A stretch of 44,816 nt of DNA, taken from a bacterium UBP2_UBA5202. Its GTDB lineage: Bacteria > Edwardsbacteria > AC1 > EtOH8. Positions 8,212 to 16,135 of this stretch are shown in pieces. The position numbers were made by a program, and so were the translations under genes. A model generated the notes under the pieces. The model saw only the letters and a list, made by a program, of their open reading frames with translations, was not told where the DNA came from and searched no databases. The stretch's first letter is position 1; every line of letters begins with the position of its first letter. The DNA lies in NCBI GenBank assembly GCA_002412795.1, contig DHVS01000019.1, forward strand, positions 1 through 44,816. Reading direction: 5' to 3'.

Positions 8212-9533
8212 TATCCATTCTCCCTTAACGGAATTTCTACGATGATCTCCGTTCCCTGGCCTGAATTCCCGTTGATGGTCAAAGAACCTCCACCTGAATA
8301 GAGCCTCTCCCGCATCCCAATTATCCCCAGTGAACTCCCGTCTTTGACCTTTTCAACGGCGATCCCGATGCCATCGTCGCGTATGGTAAGGGTCAGGCCA
8401 TTACCGGACTGCACCAGTCCTACTTCCACCCTGCTTGCTTTTGCATGGCGCATCACATTGGTCAGCGACTCCTGGGTGATCCGGAACAGGGCCGTCGTAA
8501 CGTCTTTTCCGCATTCTAACTGTTTTGGGTCAACAGCCAGCGTGTGTTTGATACCGGTACGTCTGGTAAAGTCGCGCAGCAACCAGGCCAATGACTCGCT
8601 CAAGCCAAGGTCATCCAGCACCGCCGGGCGCAATTCGTATGATATTCGTTTAACTGTCTGGATCGCCTGGTTGACCAGTTTCTTCAAGGCGCCCTTGCGC
8701 CGAATATACAATCGGCCCGCCTTCGGCCCCATGGGATTCATCACTTCGAGATCATATTGAATGGCTGTCAGCAGTTGGCCCAATTCGTCGTGTATCTCCC
8801 GGGAGATGTTGGTTCGCTCATTTTCCCGGATGCTTTCCACATGGGAAGTCAGGTTGCGCAGTTCTTCGGCGGTCTTCATCATTTTGTCTTCAGCCAGACG
8901 CCGCTTGGCGATATCGGTGGTAATCAGGTAGAACCCCACCGACAGCAATATTATGGCCGTCAACAAAAGCACCGTTAAAGTGATGCGGGTATCGCGGATT
9001 TCATTTATCGACTCTTTCTCCGCCTGCTCCAACAGGGCCGTCTCATCATTCCGTATCAATTCTATAGCGGCATGGACATCGTCCATTTCCTTCTTTTCCT
9101 TTTCCTCGGAAAGCAATTCGCCGACTTCCTCTATTTTTCCCTCCTGTCGCAGCACCACCACCCTTTGAACGAAATCAATTTTTTCCCCTATCATCCGTTC
9201 CAATAAAGCCATCCTTTGGAAATTGCCGCCATCTTCGGGCATTAATTTCTTAAGATAATTGATCTGCTCCAGAATTTTTGCCACCGACTGGGTATACTGC
9301 TTATAATACGATTCTTTACCGCTGATGACATACCCCTTCATCCGGCTTTCCGTGGCCTCGATGGTCGATTGCGTAATCTCCAGTTCCTTCAGCACAGTCT
9401 GAATGCGTATGATCTGCCGGGTGGTATTGATATACGCGGTGTTGGTCCTAAAAGAAATGATGCCTGTCAACACCAGCAGTGCTAACGCAAAGCCAAAACC
9501 GATGACGATTAACTGTTCGAATTTAAACTTCAT
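8211..9533 (-). CDS. CHASE3-domain sensor histidine kinase (NarL/DegS type)
   Basis: From the ATG at 9533 the product is 440 residues: transmembrane helix 1 (LIVIGFGFALALLVLTGIIS), an extracytoplasmic CHASE3-like helical domain, helix 2 (LTVLLLTAIILLSVGFYLI), then a HisKA_3 dimerisation domain with REIHDELGQ (phospho-His about residue 248) and an HATPase domain with NVMRH and DDGIGI. It senses an unknown signal and phosphorylates the adjacent regulator. A longer reading begins at a TTG at 9572 inside the SPFH gene. I prefer the ATG because it begins just before the first membrane helix, although its AGGAG is far away (about 21 nt). Confidence 0.92.
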   Translation of the reverse strand: MKFKFEQLIVIGFGFALALLVLTGIISFRTNTAYINTTRQIIRIQTVLKELEITQSTIEATESRMKGYVISGKESYYKQYTQSVAKILEQINYLKKLMPEDGGNFQRMALLERMIGEKIDFVQRVVVLRQEGKIEEVGELLSEEKEKKEMDDVHAAIELIRNDETALLEQAEKESINEIRDTRITLTVLLLTAIILLSVGFYLITTDIAKRRLAEDKMMKTAEELRNLTSHVESIRENERTNISREIHDELGQLLTAIQYDLEVMNPMGPKAGRLYIRRKGALKKLVNQAIQTVKRISYELRPAVLDDLGLSESLAWLLRDFTRRTGIKHTLAVDPKQLECGKDVTTALFRITQESLTNVMRHAKASRVEVGLVQSGNGLTLTIRDDGIGIAVEKVKDGSSLGIIGMRERLYSGGGSLTINGNSGQGTEIIVEIPLRENG

Positions 9534-9558
9534 GGTTAACGATACTGTGTTTAATCTC

Positions 9559-10446
9559 CTATTTCGTGTCAAGTATCACCGGCAACCCGTCCTTGCCCGA
9601 GCCGATGATCACTATCTTGGAATTGTTGGAGGTGGCCAGCTTCTCGGTGGCCTCGATCCCCTTCCAGCGCAGCAGAGGCTCGGAGATGCCCTTGGCCACT
9701 ATGTTCTGAAAATCGGAGATGCCCCGGGCCTCTATCCTCTTGCGCTCGGCCTCCTGCTTCTCCTTGGTCAGGATGAACTCCATCCTCTGGCTCTCCTGCT
9801 CAGCCTTGAGCTTGTCCTCTACCGCGTCGGTTACCTTGCGGGGCAGCTCGATGTGCCTCATCGGTGTGCTTTCCACTATTATCCCCCGGTCCTCCACCAG
9901 TTTTTTCAGGTCGGCCTGAATCAGGTGGGCCAGCAGTTCCCGCTGCGAGGTGTAAAGCGCTTTGGCCTCGTAACCAGCAGTAACTCCCCGGCAGACTGAT
10001 CGAAACTGGGGCTCTATTATCACTTTCTCATAATTGGTGCCTATCGTTTTGTAAAGTTCGGCCGTTTTCTCCGGGTCCAGATGATACAGGCAGTTTACCC
10101 CGATCTTGATGGTCAAACCTTCCTTGGACGGCACCTCCATGTCCTCGTACAACTGCTGGGTCTTTATGGATATCTTAATGATCCGGGCAAAGGGGTTCCG
10201 GAAGTTGATCCCCGATCTCAATGTCTTTTCCGAAACGCTGCCGAAAAAGTCTACCACGCCCACGTGTCCGGCCGGGATTACCGTCAGCATCCTGGTAAAG
10301 GCGATCAGCCCGAAGAAAATAGCCAGTACCATAGAAATGGTGCGCCCCTGGCGGAATGATTCGTTGTACTGCTTCAGTTTCCTGTCGGCGGCCCACAGAT
10401 AATAAACCGAGACACCGAACACCAGCAATGAGAATATGAACAGCAT
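9559..10446 (-). CDS. SPFH/prohibitin-family membrane protein
   Basis: The 295-residue protein has two N-terminal hydrophobic segments (about 1-20 and 37-58) and then an SPFH/prohibitin domain beginning VIPAGHVGVVDFFGSV, with the family pattern of Gly and Pro residues. A charged coiled-coil stretch follows (about 210-250, KEKQEAERKRIEARG). Such proteins form large membrane rings and act as scaffolds or modulators of FtsH-type proteases. Two N-terminal hydrophobic segments are more than the usual single anchor. It lies just upstream of the two-component genes (25 nt) and may share their transcript. Confidence 0.9.
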   Translation of the reverse strand: MLFIFSLLVFGVSVYYLWAADRKLKQYNESFRQGRTISMVLAIFFGLIAFTRMLTVIPAGHVGVVDFFGSVSEKTLRSGINFRNPFARIIKISIKTQQLYEDMEVPSKEGLTIKIGVNCLYHLDPEKTAELYKTIGTNYEKVIIEPQFRSVCRGVTAGYEAKALYTSQRELLAHLIQADLKKLVEDRGIIVESTPMRHIELPRKVTDAVEDKLKAEQESQRMEFILTKEKQEAERKRIEARGISDFQNIVAKGISEPLLRWKGIEATEKLATSNNSKIVIIGSGKDGLPVILDTK

Positions 10447-10471
10447 GGTTTTTCCTCCTTAAAGATTGTTT

Positions 10472-10608
10472 CGCCACAGAGAGTGGTACTGAGCTTGCCG
10501 AAGTGACACAAAGGCACAGAGAATACAACATATTTTACTGAAGAGTGGCCACTGACTACATGATACCATTTTTAATAGTCTCCTCTGAGTCTCCGAGCCT
10601 CTGTGGCA
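10472..10608. repeat. Type A intergenic inverted repeat with nested mini-palindrome
   Basis: The outer arms read GCCACAGAG...CACAAAGGCACAGAGA and, on the other side, CTCCTCTGAGTCTCCGAGCCTCTGTGGC. The left arm is interrupted by about 23 bases holding ACTGAGCTTGCCGAAGT (10488-10504), which recurs with one change at 30095-30111. The element fills the pyrC-SPFH gap. Confidence 0.6.
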
Positions 10609-10618
10609 TTGCACCCAG

Positions 10619-11914
10619 TTATTTGATGATATTCCCGTCCAGCACTGTCATCACTGTCTTTCCGGTCAGGTCAAAGCCCTTGAACGGGGTATTGCGGCTC
10701 TTGGAGAAGAATTCCTCCGGCTCCACCGTCCACTTGGCTTTGGGATCGAAGAGGGTCAGGTCGGCCGGTTTCCCAGTTTCCAATTTACAATTTCCAATTT
10801 TCAAGATGTTCCGCGGATTGAGAGACATTTTTTCCACCAGCTGCGACGGCGTCAGGACGCCGGTTTCCACCAGGTTGGTCCAGCACAGCCCCAGCGAGGT
10901 CTCCAGCCCTATCATCCCGGTGGGGGCCTGGTCAAACTCCACCTCCTTCTCCTCGTGGGAATGCGGGGCGTGGTCGGTAACGATGCAGTCGATGGTGCCG
11001 TCCTTTAAGCCCTCTAAGATCGCCTGGACGTCGGCCTTGCCCCGCAGCGGCGGGTTGACCCTGGTCATCTCGCTGTAGCCCTTCACCGCCTCCTCGGTCA
11101 AAGTGAAATAGTGGGGACAGGTCTCGGCTGTGATCTTAATGCCCCGGCGCTTGGCCTGGCGGACCACATCCACCGTCTCGGCGCAGGAGACATGGGCGAT
11201 GTGCAGCCTTCCTCCGGTCAACGCCGCCAGCTGGGCGTCGCGGTAGGCCATGGAACTTTCGGCGGCGTTGGGAATACCCCTTAATCCCAGCCGGGTGGCC
11301 AAAGCCCCCTCGTTCATGGCCCCGTCGGCCGAGAGAAAAATGTCTTCGCAGTGGGAGATCACCGGGATGTCGAACATCCGGCAGTAATCCAGGGCGCGGC
11401 GCATCAGATTGGAGTTGGTAACCGGCCTGCCGTCGTCCGAGACCGCCACCGCCCCGGCGTGGAACATGTCTCCCATCTCGGCCAGCTCCTGGCATTCCAG
11501 CCCCTTGGTGACGGCGCCGATGGGATAGATGCCGCAGTATGATGTCTGGCGCGATTTGACCAATTGGACTATCCCCTGGTTCTCCACCACCGGCGTGGTG
11601 TTGGGCATGCAGGCCACTCCGGTAAAGCCCCCGGCGGCCGCGGCCCGCGACCCGGTCTCGATGGTCTCCTCGTCCTCGCGGCCCGGTTCCCGGAAATGAA
11701 CGTGCATATCGAACAATCCCGGGGTGATGATCAGCCCCGTTGCGTCTATCACCTGTGCCTTGGGATCGGGATCACCGGCTTTGCCGATGCTCTCTATCTT
11801 TCCGTCCCTGATCACGATGTCGGCGGCTTCGTCCCTCTTGTTGGCCGGATCTATCACCCGCCCGTTCCTAATGATTATTTTGCCTTCTGCTTTCTGGATT
11901 TTAAGTTCTTTCAT
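10619..11914 (-). CDS. pyrC: Dihydroorotase
   Basis: A 431-residue class I dihydroorotase, which cyclises carbamoyl-aspartate to dihydroorotate in pyrimidine synthesis. It has the amidohydrolase metal motif DMHVHFREPG (H71, H73), the GFTGVACMPNT segment, GCNISHCE-type histidines further on, and the late metal/catalytic Asp in DCIVTDHAPHSHEEK. Length and motif order are normal. It is the last gene of the pyrR-pyrB-pyrC operon, starting 2 nt past the pyrB stop, and should be controlled by the PyrR attenuator at 13567-13665. The other pyrimidine genes are not in the window. Confidence 0.96.
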   Translation of the reverse strand: MKELKIQKAEGKIIIRNGRVIDPANKRDEAADIVIRDGKIESIGKAGDPDPKAQVIDATGLIITPGLFDMHVHFREPGREDEETIETGSRAAAAGGFTGVACMPNTTPVVENQGIVQLVKSRQTSYCGIYPIGAVTKGLECQELAEMGDMFHAGAVAVSDDGRPVTNSNLMRRALDYCRMFDIPVISHCEDIFLSADGAMNEGALATRLGLRGIPNAAESSMAYRDAQLAALTGGRLHIAHVSCAETVDVVRQAKRRGIKITAETCPHYFTLTEEAVKGYSEMTRVNPPLRGKADVQAILEGLKDGTIDCIVTDHAPHSHEEKEVEFDQAPTGMIGLETSLGLCWTNLVETGVLTPSQLVEKMSLNPRNILKIGNCKLETGKPADLTLFDPKAKWTVEPEEFFSKSRNTPFKGFDLTGKTVMTVLDGNIIK

Positions 11915-11916
11915 CT

Positions 11917-12870
11917 TTATGCCTCCTTCTTAATGGCTTCCGAAATCGAACCCTCGCCTCCGCTCAGTAAATATAGCACCGCCATCCGCACCGCCACCCC
12001 GTTGGTGACCTGGTCCAGGATGACAGAGCTTGCTCCGTCGGCCACCGCCGGCTCGATCTCCACCCCCCGGTTCATGGGGCCGGGATGCATCACGGTGATG
12101 CCGGGCTTGGCTTTTTTCAGCCTGTCCTCGGTGACGCAGAACAGCTGGGAGTATTCGCGCAGGGAGGGCAGCAGCCCCTTCTTCTGGCGTTCCAGCTGCA
12201 GCCGCAGGACGTTGACCACGTCGGCCTCGGCCAAAGCCTTGTCCAGGTCGTAGTAGACCTTGACGCCCAGGTCCTGGATGCCCATCGGGATCAGGGTGGA
12301 CGGCCCGCAGACCGAGACCCTGGCCCCCATCTTGATCAGCCCGTGGATGTTGGAGCGGGCCACCCGGGAGTGGGTGACATCGCCCACGATCAAAACGTTC
12401 AGGCCCTCCAGCTGGCCCCTTTTTTCCCGGATGGTGAACATGTCCAAAAGCCCCTGGGTGGGATGGGCGTGCTGTCCGTCGCCGGCGTTGATCACCCCGG
12501 ACTTGATCCGGCTGGCCAAAAAGTGCGGCGCGCCGGAGGACATATGGCGGATCACCACCAGGTCTATCTTCATGGCTTCCAGGTTGCGGGCGGTGTCTAA
12601 CAGAGTTTCTCCCTTTTGGACGGCCGAGGTCTTGGGCGAGATGTTGACTGTGTCGGCCATCAGCCGCTTGGCAGCCATGTCGAAACTGGCCGAGGTCCGG
12701 GTGGAGGGCTCAAAGAACATATTGACCACTGTTTTGCCCCGCAGGATCGGGACTTTCTTCACCGGCCGGTCCAGGATCTCCCTGAAGCTGCGGGCGGTGT
12801 CCAGTATCATGGAGATCTCTTCCCGGTTCAATGACTCCAGGTCCAAAAGGTCTTTTTTAGTCCACTTCAT
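11917..12870 (-). CDS. pyrB: Aspartate carbamoyltransferase catalytic subunit
   Basis: The 317-residue enzyme joins carbamoyl phosphate and aspartate. The carbamoyl-phosphate loop FFEPSTRTSASF (S56-T57-R58-T59) and HPTQGLLD (H136-Q139) are present, as are K87 in QKGETLLDT and the aspartate-binding part PGPMNRGVEI. Length is normal for the family. Its start lies inside the end of pyrR (14-nt overlap) and pyrC follows after 2 nt. No pyrI regulatory gene is present, so control is presumably at the PyrR attenuator rather than allosteric through PyrI. Confidence 0.97.
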   Translation of the reverse strand: MKWTKKDLLDLESLNREEISMILDTARSFREILDRPVKKVPILRGKTVVNMFFEPSTRTSASFDMAAKRLMADTVNISPKTSAVQKGETLLDTARNLEAMKIDLVVIRHMSSGAPHFLASRIKSGVINAGDGQHAHPTQGLLDMFTIREKRGQLEGLNVLIVGDVTHSRVARSNIHGLIKMGARVSVCGPSTLIPMGIQDLGVKVYYDLDKALAEADVVNVLRLQLERQKKGLLPSLREYSQLFCVTEDRLKKAKPGITVMHPGPMNRGVEIEPAVADGASSVILDQVTNGVAVRMAVLYLLSGGEGSISEAIKKEA

Positions 12871-13411
12871 TGTCGATCTCCTTTATTATCACCTGCTGCT
12901 CTCCGTCCTCTTCCACGGTTCTGACCCCGATGATCTCGGTGTGAGAGGTGGGTACGTTCTTGCCCACGTAATCGGCCTTGACCGGCAGTTCCCGGTGGCC
13001 CCGGTCTATCAGCACCGCCAGCTCTATCCGCTTGGGCCGCCCGAAATCCAGCAGTTCGTCGATGGCTGCCCGCACCGTCCGCCCGGTGTACAGCACATCG
13101 TCCACCAGCACCACCACCTTGTTGGTCAGGTCAAAGCTGATCTCGGTCGGGTTGACTACCGGCTGGTGGGCTATGGTCTGCAGGTCGTCCCGGTAAAAGG
13201 TGATGTCCAGCGCGCCGAACGGCACGGTGGTCTTTTCGATCTCGCTCAATGTTTTGGCTATGAACTTGCCCAAAGTTGCCCCCCGCCGTTTGATCCCTAC
13301 GATCACCAGCTCGGACACCCCCTTGTTGCGCTCCAGTATCTCGTGGGATATCCGCACCAGGGCCCGCTCCATCTGCTGCTCATCCATGATGACGGCTTTT
13401 TGCTTGGTCAT
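12857..13411 (-). CDS. pyrR: PyrR bifunctional attenuation regulator / uracil phosphoribosyltransferase
   Basis: The 184-residue protein has the phosphoribosyltransferase PRPP loop VVLVDDVLYTGRTVRAA (about 100-116) and the PyrR-typical GIKRRG segment near residue 40. PyrR binds UMP/UTP and then a stem-loop in pyr mRNA, letting a terminator form; it also has some UPRTase activity. A matching RNA hairpin and terminator lie upstream of this gene at 13567-13665, so it probably controls its own operon. A good ribosome-binding site (GGAGGG) precedes the ATG. It is the first gene of pyrR-pyrB-pyrC. Confidence 0.96.
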   Translation of the reverse strand: MTKQKAVIMDEQQMERALVRISHEILERNKGVSELVIVGIKRRGATLGKFIAKTLSEIEKTTVPFGALDITFYRDDLQTIAHQPVVNPTEISFDLTNKVVVLVDDVLYTGRTVRAAIDELLDFGRPKRIELAVLIDRGHRELPVKADYVGKNVPTSHTEIIGVRTVEEDGEQQVIIKEIDNEVD

Positions 13412-13463
13412 GGTCCCTCCGTTGGTTATTTGATATTTAAAAATGGTTAATTACACATTATTT

Positions 13464-13551
13464 TTACCACCAAGACACCAAGACACAAATATTACCATTC
13501 ACAATTTACTATTCACGGTTTGGTTTGGTGCCTTAGTGTCTTGGTGGCGAA
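13464..13551. repeat. Type A intergenic inverted repeat
   Basis: The left arm (13464-13489) has CCACCAAGACACCAAGACAC; the right arm (13523-13551) has GTGCCTTAGTGTCTTGGTGG. They pair over about 24 bases with few mismatches. The element sits in the pyr leader between the attenuator and the pyrR start. Confidence 0.7.
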
Positions 13552-13566
13552 GTAACCCCGGAGGCA

Positions 13567-13613
13567 ATAAAAAAACCTCCCGTCCTGCGCTTTACAGCGT
13601 GGGTCCGAGAGGT
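13567..13613 (-). terminator. pyr attenuator terminator
   Basis: On the minus strand ACCTCTCGGACC... pairs with ...GGACGGGAGGT around GCTGTAAAGCGC, followed directly by TTTTTTT. It lies about 150 nt before the pyrR start codon and downstream of the PyrR-binding hairpin, as in PyrR-controlled leaders. Confidence 0.85.
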
Positions 13614-13645
13614 CGATGTATTACGGTTTTCATGAATAAAGCCTT

Positions 13646-13665
13646 TCTGGCCTCACAGGACCAGA
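13646..13665 (-). promoter_or_regulatory. PyrR-binding RNA hairpin
   Basis: The minus strand reads TCTGGTCCTGTGAGGCCAGA: a 5-bp stem TCTGG/CCAGA with loop TCCTGTGAGG. The loop agrees with the PyrR-binding sequence known from Bacillus pyr leaders (UCC-x-G-x-GAGG). Its GGTCC and GAGG can alternatively pair with CCTC and GGACC of the terminator's 5' arm, giving the expected antiterminator. Confidence 0.82.
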
Positions 13666-13703
13666 TTAAAGGGTTAAAATATTTACCTGACTAATACACA
13701 TAT

Positions 13704-13732
13704 ATAATACACTATTTTGGGCCGTTTGTCAA
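13704..13732 (-). promoter_or_regulatory. Promoter of the pyrRBC operon
   Basis: On the minus strand TTGACA (13732-13727) and TATTAT (13709-13704) are separated by exactly 17 bases, a near-consensus housekeeping promoter. Transcription should begin about 30 nt before the PyrR-binding hairpin. Confidence 0.8.
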
Positions 13733-13794
13733 GGGGTAAGTAAGAATATATGGTGAGTAAGAATACTATTGTGTGGGCTCGGGTAATTTATCCG

Positions 13795-14523
13795 TCAGTC
13801 CGCCTCGCCCCGGATGAACTGCTGGATGTTCTGGTCGGGCGACTTTTTTATCTGTTCCGGGGTGCCGCAGAAGATTATCCGGCCCTGGTGCAGCATGGCG
13901 ATCCGATCGGCGATCTTGTTGGCGCTGACCATGTCGTGGGTGACCGCTATGGAGGTCAATGACAGCTTTTGGGCCAGCGACATCATAAGGTCGTTGATCT
14001 TGTCCGCAGTGATGGGGTCCAAACCCGTCGTAGGCTCGTCGTATAAGATGTAGGCCGGGTCCATGGCCAAAGCCCGGGCCAGCCCCACCCTTTTCTTCAT
14101 GCCCCCGGAAAGTTCCGAGGGCATCAGTTTTTCAGTGCCGGACATGCCCACCAGCGCCAGCTTTTCGGCCACCGTCCCGGCAATGCTGGCATCGTCCAGA
14201 TCGGAATGCTCCTTAAGCCCCAGGCCTACGTTCTGGGCCACGGTCATGGAGTCAAACAGGGCCGAGCTCTGAAACAGCATGCCGAACCGCCGCCGCAGGG
14301 CATACAGCTCATGCTTTCTTATACTGGTGATGCCGGTGCCGTCGATGGTGACCGTGCCCCGGTCGGGCCGGGCCAGACCGATGATGTGGCGCAGCAGCAC
14401 GCTCTTGCCGCAGCCGGAGCGCCCCATGATCACCATGGTTTCGCCGGTCCGGATCTCCAGCTCCACCCCGTCCAGGACCTTTTTGTGCCCGTAGGTTTTA
14501 TGTAAGTTTCGGATCTCGATCAT
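13795..14523 (-). CDS. mlaF: ABC transporter ATPase, MlaF-like
   Basis: The 242-residue ATPase has Walker A GRSGCGKS (34-41), signature LSGGMKKRVGLARAL, Walker B YILYDEPTTGLDP and a switch His (AVTHD). LSGGMKKR and TTGLDP are typical of the MlaF/Ttg2A group, which drives phospholipid or lipid movement between membranes with MlaE. The partner permease mlaE lies upstream at 16135, separated by two unrelated genes. No MlaD-type substrate-binding gene is present in between. A type B inverted repeat lies just before its start. Confidence 0.9.
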   Translation of the reverse strand: MIEIRNLHKTYGHKKVLDGVELEIRTGETMVIMGRSGCGKSVLLRHIIGLARPDRGTVTIDGTGITSIRKHELYALRRRFGMLFQSSALFDSMTVAQNVGLGLKEHSDLDDASIAGTVAEKLALVGMSGTEKLMPSELSGGMKKRVGLARALAMDPAYILYDEPTTGLDPITADKINDLMMSLAQKLSLTSIAVTHDMVSANKIADRIAMLHQGRIIFCGTPEQIKKSPDQNIQQFIRGEAD

Positions 14524-14558
14524 TTGTTTTATAATCAGTAATGCAACCAGACTTATTT

Positions 14559-14637
14559 TATAAGGAAGCCAGGAATGCAGGAGTCATTTCAGGTTAGCCG
14601 TTTTTTTAGTATTCCTGGTTTCATGGTTTCCTAATAA
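14559..14637. repeat. Type B intergenic inverted repeat
   Basis: The left arm TAAGGAAGCCAGGAATGCAG pairs with the right arm ATTCCTGGTTTCATGGTTTC plus CTAATAA. The element fills the gap upstream of mlaF. Confidence 0.7.
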
Positions 14638-14661
14638 TAAATCCAACAAATTAACAGTCTG

Positions 14662-15276
14662 TTATTTTTTCAACACAAACCCGGCATCGGTGATGTATAC
14701 GGCGTAAGCAGTGGTATCAGGGTACTGGAAGGCGGCTATGCCCTGGACCGCGTCTATCAGGGGATACTTTTGCCCATAGCGTAAAAGAGTTCCCCAGTAA
14801 CCCGGCTCCTTGACCAATTGATAATTGCAAACCGTGGTGGAATCGGCCGACTCCCAGCGCCCGGAAAAACGGGTGACCCGGTAATAGGGCCTGGCGCCCA
14901 GGAATCTTAAGAACGGCTTCCAGCGCAGGATGTAGCCCTGGATCATCCACTGGTCCCCTGCCAGGGGAAAGACATGCTTGGCCCCGGTGGATTCATCGGT
15001 ATAGCTGATCTGCAGGCCGCTTTCGGTCTTTAGCGCAGTGACCGTGCCGATGAGTTTATCGTTGTTCAGCAGGCTGTAGGTGCGGGCGAACAGGGATAAG
15101 GAGAACATCGAGGCCCCGGCCAGGAGCAGGATCAGGAAGAACAGGAAGGCGCTCCAAAGCGAGCCCAGGCCGATCTTCTTTTTGACCTTCAGGGCAATGG
15201 AAGCCACTAGGATGATCAGGGCCAGGAGGCCAAGCCCCAGGCCTATCATGGCCGTGTTTTGGGCAAATTTATCCAT
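14662..15276 (-). CDS. Uncharacterised membrane protein with extracytoplasmic domain
   Basis: The 204-residue product has two N-terminal transmembrane helices (about 10-32 and 40-64), then a soluble C-terminal part of about 130 residues rich in aromatic residues (WMIQGYILRWKPFLRFLG, PYYRVTRFSGRW). I recognise the general style of conserved hypothetical proteins sometimes labelled cation/multidrug efflux pump, but no motif supports transport. It lies between the GNAT gene and mlaF, so a role in the envelope is possible but unproven. Confidence 0.7.
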   Translation of the reverse strand: MDKFAQNTAMIGLGLGLLALIILVASIALKVKKKIGLGSLWSAFLFFLILLLAGASMFSLSLFARTYSLLNNDKLIGTVTALKTESGLQISYTDESTGAKHVFPLAGDQWMIQGYILRWKPFLRFLGARPYYRVTRFSGRWESADSTTVCNYQLVKEPGYWGTLLRYGQKYPLIDAVQGIAAFQYPDTTAYAVYITDAGFVLKK

Positions 15277-15355
15277 GGTCGTCCTCCCTTCGGAGATTTC
15301 TATTCCCTTTGTTTTCAGTGTATCTGTGGCAGATCCTTATCAGTATAACCAGCGG

Positions 15356-16135
15356 TTATTTTCGCCATAATATTTTACTTCTGATACACTCATTAAAACC
15401 ACATTTCTCATAAAACCTGGGCAAACTTCCCGATGTTTCCAGCAGAACATATTTTAAGCCTAGCAACTTAACTTTATGCCTGACAGCCCCCATCATCTTT
15501 AAACCCAAACCCATACCTTGATGGTTCTCTTCGATTTCAACCTCGAATAACCTGGCATATCTCCCAAAGTCAGCAATATATACGGAGCCCACTATTTCCT
15601 CCGCAACATAGAACCAATATGGCTTAAATACAGAGATAAAGGACGTTTGAAGGGGTTTTAACAGCGTGAAATATTCTTCTGTGAAATAGTTTCTTCCCTC
15701 CATCTTTGTCCTATACCAGTTAAAATATTCATCTGACGAAGGTGCATATAATAAATCACCAGATGAATTGTCTTGACTTTGGGCCTGCATGAAAACAGCT
15801 TCGCTGAATTTCATGTTTTTTGGAATAAAATTGGATTCCCAAGCATTGTCTATTTTGATTTCAGGGCCAAGATCATAACGGTTTGGAGGGTCCAGTCTTT
15901 TGTTGCGGTGTATATCCCTGACCTCCCTAATGATCACATCCAAATCGTTAACTGAACCCGGGGATACGTTAACCGCTCTATTGAAATCACCGTTCCATGG
16001 AACAAAAGGGTTAGAAATGTGAATGTAATTGTCATGTTTCTCAGGAATGCCTCCGTAAGCTTTTGAGAGCTTTATTTCCGAATCAACCGACAACTTCCCC
16101 CAATCCGGTGCTGAGATATTTTGTTTGTTGTCCAT
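15356..16135 (-). CDS. GNAT-family N-acetyltransferase
   Basis: The 259-residue product has a C-terminal GNAT domain: IVGSVYIADFGRYARLFEVE (strand 4), HQGMGLGLKMMGAV (acetyl-CoA loop Q/RxxGxG/A-like) and FYEKCGF near the end. It should move an acetyl group from acetyl-CoA to an amine; the substrate is unknown. The N-terminal 110 residues are unassigned. ATG overlaps the mlaE stop by one base (TGATG). I reject a longer start in the same frame because that sequence is only the shadow of mlaE. The gene is clearly AT-richer than its neighbours (19 G/C of 60 in 15361-15420), suggesting a later insertion into the mlaE-mlaF unit. Confidence 0.85.
   Translation of the reverse strand: MDNKQNISAPDWGKLSVDSEIKLSKAYGGIPEKHDNYIHISNPFVPWNGDFNRAVNVSPGSVNDLDVIIREVRDIHRNKRLDPPNRYDLGPEIKIDNAWESNFIPKNMKFSEAVFMQAQSQDNSSGDLLYAPSSDEYFNWYRTKMEGRNYFTEEYFTLLKPLQTSFISVFKPYWFYVAEEIVGSVYIADFGRYARLFEVEIEENHQGMGLGLKMMGAVRHKVKLLGLKYVLLETSGSLPRFYEKCGFNECIRSKILWRK

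Noticed and set aside
12260..13450. 396-residue plus-strand frame across pyrB and pyrR
   Set aside because: It runs antisense to two well-matched enzymes and has no recognisable motif.
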